Assembly: GCA_903891415.1 (NCBI GenBank)
Contig: CAITEH010000026.1
Span: 1-41,426, forward strand
DNA from: Candidatus Firestoneibacteriota bacterium
GTDB lineage: Bacteria; Oederibacteriota; D2-FULL-39-29
DNA: 41,426 bases
Reading direction: 5' to 3'
This document shows positions 37,070 to 41,426 of this stretch, one piece after another (the first letter of the stretch is position 1; each line of letters starts with the position of its first letter). Both the position numbers and the translations under genes were made by a program. The notes beneath the pieces are model-generated. The model saw nothing but the letters and a program-made list of their open reading frames with translations, was not told the origin of the DNA and searched no databases.

Positions 37070-40006
37070 ATGGCTGAATTAGAGTCTAAGAAAAAGGCGT
37101 TAAAGGCCCCGGTGCGGTCGGGCTGGATCTGGCTTGACGGCTGCCGCAAAGAAATCGACTGCCATCTTTTGTTCCGGAAGGAATTTGTCTGCCGTAATTC
37201 TCCAAAAGAGCCCCTGCTGCGCATTGCCGCAAGCGATCAATACCGGCTTTTTATTAACGGGCGGCTGATCGGAGACGGCCCGGCCCGAAGCGAAAAACCA
37301 ACAGCCTACGTTGATACCTACCGGGCCTCCGAACTGCGTTTAAGAACCGGGGTTAATTGTATCGCGGTACTGGCTCATAATACAATGATGCCGCAGCACG
37401 GCCAAGCTCTTGTGCCGGGCGGCCTCAAAGTAGAGCTTGAATACCGGAATTCAAACGGGCGCAGGTTCCGGGTCCAAAGTGACGGGTCCTGGCGCGTTCT
37501 CAAGGCGTCTCAATTTCAGAAGCCCGCACCCCGGAGGTTCTTTGCCGTGGGCTTTAATGAAAAAATAGAATTTTCTGTTCAAAAGAACGGTTGGGAGCTG
37601 GCAGGATATGATGCCCGGGGCTGGCAAAAGGCCGTTTGCGTTGATGACCGGCCCTACCGTAATACTATAGACCGTCCCATTCCGCTCTTCAAATTTGAAA
37701 ATTGGAAACCTGCAAAGATACGCGGTTCGGGCAGGCTGGGTCCGCTTGACGGGATCTGGGGGCTGCCCTTTGATAAATGCAGGCTGAACAGTATAAAAAA
37801 AGAAGGCCTGTTTGCCACTTATATCTACTCTGCCAGAAAAACACGTGCCAATTTGAGTTTTGGCTGCGATAATTGGGCGCGGGTCCTGTTGAATGGGCAG
37901 CAAATATTTGAAAAAGGACGTCCTGACGCGAAATTTCGTAATCATCTGGAATACAATATTATGGGCTACAAGGGCATGCTTCACGGTAACGGGCATCGCT
38001 GGGAATCCTGGTCCGCTACTCCGCAGGGCGGGTTTTACTTAAAGCGGGGTTGGAACAGGCTTGTGGTATGGCTTTTTGAACCCGCGGAAGCTTACGGCTT
38101 TGAAGGGGCTTTTTTTCCTGTTGGACAGGAGATGCTGGGCTTATCAGAGCGCTTGCCGGTAATATGTTCGGCAGTAAAGGAGAGCACCCGCCCGGATACC
38201 TGGGTTTTCCTCCCGCGGGAAGATGCGCCTATCGAGCAGGGTGCCCCGGTTGAAATTTCAGTCCCGGATGCCAGGCCCCGGCTGGAGGCCTCCCATCTTT
38301 TTGATTGGGATATCCAGAAAAGGTCCGCAAAAATACCCGCCGGAGCCCGGTCACTGCTGGATAAGCCCAAAAGCAAAGGGCCTATGATATTGCTACCCGG
38401 AGAATTCATTGAATTTCAACTTCCTAAAGAAGGTGTCGGTTTTATTGAGGTGGAACTTCGCGGGCCCGGGGGAGCTCTGGTGGATGTTACTATTACCGAA
38501 GCTCAAACAAAGCTGAAAAACGGCAGGATGAGGTCCCTCTACAACGGGTTGTGGCAGACAGACCGCCTGGTACTCAGCGGGGGAAAAGACCGCTGGCTTT
38601 CTTTGGACCGCCGGGCGGGCCGGTTTTTGGCTATAACAATACGTCAAGCCGGCGGGCCGGTTGAAGTTTTTAAACTGGCAATGCTGACCCAGCATTATCC
38701 CGCGGGCCGTTTGGGGCAATTTAAATGTTCCGACCGGGTTTTCACGCGCATGTGGGAAGCCGGCGCGGCTACGGTTGCTGCGGCCACTTTTGACGTGGCT
38801 GAAGATTGTCCGACCCGCGAGAAAGCACAGTGGAACGGAGATACATATCTTCGCATGTTCCAGATGGCCTATCTTTACGGCGATCTGCGCTTGTCCGCCA
38901 AAGGTGCCCGTGAATTTGCTTTCGATCAGAAACCTGACCGGTGGTCGCGTCCTATGGTCCCTTCCGGTTACGGGGATAAGCTTGTAGAGTATTGCTTCAT
39001 AATCGCGCCCTGGTATTGGCATCATTACCGTTTTACCGGCGATATTGAATTGCTCAGGGAAACTTTCCGGGGCGTGCGCAATCTTTTGAGCTACACGGCT
39101 TCATTGGCCGATAGCCGCGGTTTTGCCCTGCCGGGCGCGGATATAAGGAACTTGTTGTATATTGATTACACCATGATCCCTGTAAGGAAACGTTTGGGTG
39201 ATACGATAGGTGTTATGCAAGGCCTGTATGTTATGGCCCTGGATGCAGCGGCAAAACTGGCGGAGCTGCTTAATGAACGCGATCTGGCCGTTGAGTGGCG
39301 TTACCGGGCGGTTAAAGTACGCGAGCAGGCCGGAAAGTTGTTCTGGTCAGAAAAAAAAGGACTTTTTGCGGATAGTTTTCAAGACGGCAGGGCCGGTAAG
39401 ACGTTTTCCGGGCCTACCAATTACTGGATGCTGCTGGCCGGTATTCCGGCTCCCGGACAGGAGCAAAGGATATTGAAATGGTTGTGGCCCGCGCCGGAAA
39501 AAGAAAACATGGCGGCCTGGGCGCGCGGGGAAAGCCCGTATACAAAATATTTTGCGTCGGAAGCCCTGCTGGCGCGCGGTATGTGGAAAGAGGCCTTTAC
39601 CCTGTGGCGCGGGTTTTACGGTTCGCTCTTTAAACACCCTGAAACAGACACTGTCCCTGAATGGTGGGACCGCGGTTATTCCCTGAAAGCACCATTGTCC
39701 AGAAGCAGCCTGGTACATCCCTTCGGGATCGGCCCCATGGCGCATTTGGCCTCGCATGTTGCCGGGATCCGTCCGCTGGAGCCGGGTTACAAGATCCTGC
39801 TTTGGGAGCCCATGCCGGGGGACCTTAAATGGTTCAAAGCGGAATTGCCGTTAGCCGGTACCGGGCATTGGGTAAAAGTAACCATGGAACCGCGAAAGGG
39901 AGGCGGGCGGCAATTGCTCCTGCGCACTCCCCGGAACCTGAAAGTCCGGGCCAGTTCCGCCTATCTTTTAAAGGGAGACCGCCTTATCGTTAAAGAGCAG
40001 AAGTGA
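37070..40006 (+). CDS. GH78-like alpha-L-rhamnosidase family protein
   Basis: The 978-residue protein has a beta-rich N-terminal half (sandwich modules, e.g. YRLFINGRLIGDGPAR and GVNCIAVLAHNTM). An alpha/alpha-barrel follows from about residue 560 and a short C-terminal beta domain (about 895-978). The catalytic stretch DCPTREKAQWNGD starts at Asp579. By spacing, Asp579, Glu584 and Asp591 match the conserved Asp, the general acid Glu and the second Asp of bacterial GH78 enzymes. A late PEWWD may carry the base. It should release terminal rhamnose from glycans or glycosides. No signal peptide is present, so it probably acts on imported oligosaccharides. It is a single-gene unit divergent from the glutaredoxin operon. 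Confidence 0.87.
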   Translation: MAELESKKKALKAPVRSGWIWLDGCRKEIDCHLLFRKEFVCRNSPKEPLLRIAASDQYRLFINGRLIGDGPARSEKPTAYVDTYRASELRLRTGVNCIAVLAHNTMMPQHGQALVPGGLKVELEYRNSNGRRFRVQSDGSWRVLKASQFQKPAPRRFFAVGFNEKIEFSVQKNGWELAGYDARGWQKAVCVDDRPYRNTIDRPIPLFKFENWKPAKIRGSGRLGPLDGIWGLPFDKCRLNSIKKEGLFATYIYSARKTRANLSFGCDNWARVLLNGQQIFEKGRPDAKFRNHLEYNIMGYKGMLHGNGHRWESWSATPQGGFYLKRGWNRLVVWLFEPAEAYGFEGAFFPVGQEMLGLSERLPVICSAVKESTRPDTWVFLPREDAPIEQGAPVEISVPDARPRLEASHLFDWDIQKRSAKIPAGARSLLDKPKSKGPMILLPGEFIEFQLPKEGVGFIEVELRGPGGALVDVTITEAQTKLKNGRMRSLYNGLWQTDRLVLSGGKDRWLSLDRRAGRFLAITIRQAGGPVEVFKLAMLTQHYPAGRLGQFKCSDRVFTRMWEAGAATVAAATFDVAEDCPTREKAQWNGDTYLRMFQMAYLYGDLRLSAKGAREFAFDQKPDRWSRPMVPSGYGDKLVEYCFIIAPWYWHHYRFTGDIELLRETFRGVRNLLSYTASLADSRGFALPGADIRNLLYIDYTMIPVRKRLGDTIGVMQGLYVMALDAAAKLAELLNERDLAVEWRYRAVKVREQAGKLFWSEKKGLFADSFQDGRAGKTFSGPTNYWMLLAGIPAPGQEQRILKWLWPAPEKENMAAWARGESPYTKYFASEALLARGMWKEAFTLWRGFYGSLFKHPETDTVPEWWDRGYSLKAPLSRSSLVHPFGIGPMAHLASHVAGIRPLEPGYKILLWEPMPGDLKWFKAELPLAGTGHWVKVTMEPRKGGGRQLLLRTPRNLKVRASSAYLLKGDRLIVKEQK

Positions 40007-40051
40007 AATTTAAGAGGTAAGGAAATTCCTCATGACAGTTATTTTGGTGAT

Positions 40052-40131
40052 CTTGTAGTTGCCCAATTTCCGCCTGAGGCGGACCTGTCTAAGGTATGAC
40101 ACCGGGCGCCTTAAGAATACTCAACTACAAG
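40052..40131. repeat. second TGTAGTT-ended inverted-repeat element
   Basis: CTTGTAGTTG (40052-40061) and CAACTACAAG (40122-40131) are perfect 10-bp ends. Inside are TCCGCC/GGCGGA (40069-40083) and a weaker TAAGG/CCTTA stem. The ends and the upstream GGAAATTCCT match the element at 5606-5658, while the inner stems differ in sequence. Confidence 0.7.
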
Positions 40132-40272
40132 AAAAACTATACACTTCCCTTAGCCGTATATCCCGGTTGAAAAAGAGCTGACGAAAAATCAATAGCTGCA
40201 ATAACTTTTTTGCATCATCAAAGTAATAAGTTTTCCTTCGCATGGATCCCCGGGGAACCTGGGTACTAAACC

Positions 40273-40322
40273 GGACATTTCTGCTTTGGCAGAAAGCGGA
40301 CATTCTTACTTTGGCTTGACAA
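40273..40322 (+). repeat. paired GGACATT...CTTTGGC words leading into TTGACA
   Basis: GGACATTTCTGCTTTGGC and GGACATTCTTACTTTGGC are direct repeats; the first contains a TTTCTGC/GCAGAAA hairpin. The second runs into TTGACA. A related GGGACATTTTGGGC-TTGACA forms the upstream part of the lexA promoter (30582-30601). They may be remnants of insertion-sequence ends. Confidence 0.5.
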
Positions 40323-40366
40323 TGCGCAAAGATGTTCTTTATGCGACTCTGAAAATCTGATATAAT
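40316..40366 (+). promoter_or_regulatory. promoter-like boxes before the exbD genes
   Basis: TTGACA (about 40316-40321) has only a weak -10 at 17 bases (TTATGC). A perfect TATAAT (40361-40366) has only a weak -35. One of the two likely starts the exbD transcript. Confidence 0.4.
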
Positions 40367-40473
40367 AAAGAAGCGCCGTTTTGAGCAGTTTCACGCAAAA
40401 AAGACCGTTTAGCAGGAAATTAAAGGAACGGTCCCGAAATATTGCGGCGGCAAGGCAGGGAGAATTAAGACAA

Positions 40474-40887
40474 ATGGCAATGAAAACCGATGATAATGAT
40501 TCACCCATAGCGGATATTAATGTAACTCCCCTCGTGGATGTCTGCCTGGTACTGGTAATAATATTTATGGTTACAGCTAATTTTACAATGCAAGGCGGGA
40601 TCAAATTAACCCAGTCTGCCCAGGGTGCCGCGTCCGGAAAACATTCCATAGAAGAAAATGTAAATGTTATTCTGACAAAAGATAATAAAATATTGGTGAA
40701 CGGGCGGGAAATTGGCAGGGCTGACCTTGAGCTTGAACTGCGCAGTTGTATTGCAAAAAGCAAAGATAAACTCGTGACTATTGTCGCGGACAAGACCAAC
40801 CGGGTGGAAAGTGTCGTGGATGTCATGGATCTGGCAAAACAATCCGGCGCGGAAAAACTTTCTGTTCTGAAAAAACTTCAGGAGTAA
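40474..40887 (+). CDS. exbD: ExbD/TolR-family protein 1
   Basis: I place the start at ATG 40474; upstream in-frame sequence from 40381 (FTQKRPFSRKLKERSRN) is basic and lacks a ribosome binding site, and the one before 40474 is weak (GGGAG at 11 bases). The 137-residue protein has the short cytoplasmic INVTPLVDVCLVLVIIFMVTA membrane entry in which the aspartate is the proton-carrying residue. A periplasmic domain follows (IEENVNVILTKDNKILVNG, LVTIVADKTNRVESVVDVMDLAKQSG). With ExbB it would use the proton gradient to drive TonB or Tol. ExbB is not in the window, and a promoter lies directly upstream. Confidence 0.88.
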   Translation: MAMKTDDNDSPIADINVTPLVDVCLVLVIIFMVTANFTMQGGIKLTQSAQGAASGKHSIEENVNVILTKDNKILVNGREIGRADLELELRSCIAKSKDKLVTIVADKTNRVESVVDVMDLAKQSGAEKLSVLKKLQE

Positions 40888-40891
40888 TTAT

Positions 40892-41296
40892 ATGGGAATG
40901 CAAAACAACGGAGAAGAAGAGGATATATACGGTATTAACGTGACACCTCTCGTAGATGTGTGCCTGGTGCTGGTTATTATCTTTATGGTTACCGCCCCGA
41001 TGATGGTGCATCCAAATATGGAACTGGCTCTGCCCAAGGCCTCAACAAAAGAAGGAGAGGTTAAAGAAAATATCACTATCTCCATAAGCAGTAAAGGAGA
41101 ATGGGCGATAAACCAGGATATAGTAGGGAAAGAAGGCGTTGCCGCGCAGCTGCTGGTAATGATAAAAAAGAATAAGGATAAATATATAGTAATAAGAGCG
41201 GACAAAGACGCTCCCTGGGGTGCTGCCGAAGAGGCAATGTTCATGGCAAAGAAGGTCGGAGCCAAATACGCGTTAGCCACGGAGCAAAAAAGGTAA
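40892..41296 (+). CDS. exbD: ExbD/TolR-family protein 2
   Basis: The 134-residue protein is a second ExbD/TolR. The membrane entry INVTPLVDVCLVLVIIFMVTAP again carries the key aspartate. The periplasmic part (ITISISSKGEWAINQDIVG, YIVIRADKDAPWGAAEEAMFMAKKVGA) is diverged from the first copy. AGGAG seven bases upstream supports the ATG. The pair may form a mixed stator or serve two energisers. A TonB-like gene starts right after its stop. Confidence 0.93.
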   Translation: MGMQNNGEEEDIYGINVTPLVDVCLVLVIIFMVTAPMMVHPNMELALPKASTKEGEVKENITISISSKGEWAINQDIVGKEGVAAQLLVMIKKNKDKYIVIRADKDAPWGAAEEAMFMAKKVGAKYALATEQKR

Positions 41297-41426
41297 ATGA
41301 TCCTGGAAAAAAGGATAAAATATTCTTTTCTGGTAAGCTTAGGGCTGCATCTGCTGGTGATCTGGTTTTTTGCCTATATTTCCGTTAAGGAGAAGCGGGA
41401 AATAAAATTTATTACGAATATTGATA
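41297..41426 (+). CDS. TonB-like protein, N-terminal part (cut by the window end)
   Basis: The first 43 codons begin MILEKRIKYSFLVSLGLHLLVIWFF, a single membrane anchor with the SLGLHL pattern in which TonB and TolA carry their key histidine. They end KREIKFITNID at the window edge. The position directly after two exbD genes supports a TonB family role: carrying energy from the inner membrane to outer-membrane receptors. The proline-rich spacer and C-terminal domain are outside the window. Confidence 0.72.
   Translation, partial: MILEKRIKYSFLVSLGLHLLVIWFFAYISVKEKREIKFITNID

Larger units (their letters stand above)
40007..40473. other. 467-base gap before exbD with repeats and promoter-like sites
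   Basis: The gap holds the TGTAGTT-type element (40052-40131), an unassigned stretch (40132-40270), the paired GGACATT words (40273-40322) and promoter-like boxes at 40316-40366. No gene is supported. A frame open from a TTG at 40381 in phase with exbD has no ribosome binding site. Confidence 0.5.

Noticed and set aside
40381-40473. TTG start giving the first ExbD a 31-residue basic extension
   Set aside because: No ribosome binding site precedes the TTG, and ExbD proteins normally begin shortly before the INVTPLVDV entry.

Overview
The window looks like a chromosomal segment of an uncultured, probably anaerobic, diderm (Gram-negative-type) bacterium. The diderm inference rests on an ABC-exported O-antigen cluster (Wzm/Wzt), a heptosyltransferase-family GT9 enzyme, two ExbD/TolR proteins and the start of a TonB-like gene. 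The anaerobe inference rests on a ferredoxin:thioredoxin reductase-like iron-sulfur protein fused to a rubredoxin-like domain, two B12-binding radical SAM enzymes and a corrinoid-methyltransferase-like protein. Secreted carbohydrate-active proteins, a ThuA protein and an alpha-L-rhamnosidase-like enzyme recall plant-polysaccharide degraders of the PVC/Lentisphaerae kind or neighbouring candidate phyla. I cannot fix the phylum from the sequence. No tRNA, rRNA or CRISPR array was seen.

Layout. 1-5.5 kb: aromatic amino acid genes (tyrA, aroA), a PPC-domain protein, a secreted unknown, a ThiE/TenI protein and a ThuA protein. 5.7-10.3 kb: a nucleotide-sugar block (UDP-sugar dehydrogenase, hexapeptide acetyltransferase, DegT aminotransferase, UDP-GlcNAc 2-epimerase) that fits most of the route to UDP-diacetamido uronic acids, without the WbpB-type oxidase. 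10.4-11.1 kb: an AbrB/PIN toxin-antitoxin pair. 11.7-24.3 kb: wzm, wzt, two B12-radical SAM proteins flanking a short epimerase, a GT4, a GT9 and a GT4 fused to about 500 residues of unknown function; together these would build, modify and export a surface polysaccharide. 24.4-25.6 kb: an exported HEXXH/Sel1 protein. 25.8-26.3 kb: a second toxin-antitoxin pair. 26.3-30.3 kb: a cassette (AraC regulator, corrinoid-methyltransferase-like protein, secreted sandwich protein, secreted esterase) bounded by a 19-bp perfect inverted repeat with a transposase remnant at its left edge. 30.7-35.9 kb: lexA, recA, a helical unknown, LiaF-like membrane proteins, a shikimate-kinase-like protein and a DipZ-like thioredoxin-fold protein without its cysteines. 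36.0-36.8 kb, minus strand: glutaredoxin and FTR-rubredoxin. 37.1-40.0 kb: a GH78-like enzyme. 40.5 kb to the end: exbD, exbD and a truncated tonB-like gene.

The intergenic space is unusually rich in small structured repeats. I count about nine families, several present as two or more diverged copies, including inverted-repeat elements with ends TGTCATTGCGAGG, TGTCATCCTGAG and TGTAGTT. One family has amplified in tandem together with the last 52 bp of a glycosyltransferase gene (19341-20003).

The best candidates for something undescribed are the GT4-unknown fusion, the inverted-repeat-bounded catabolic cassette, the cysteine-free DipZ-like protein, the shikimate kinase relative lacking its substrate arginine, and the repeat families. 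I do not see one single clear-cut new system.
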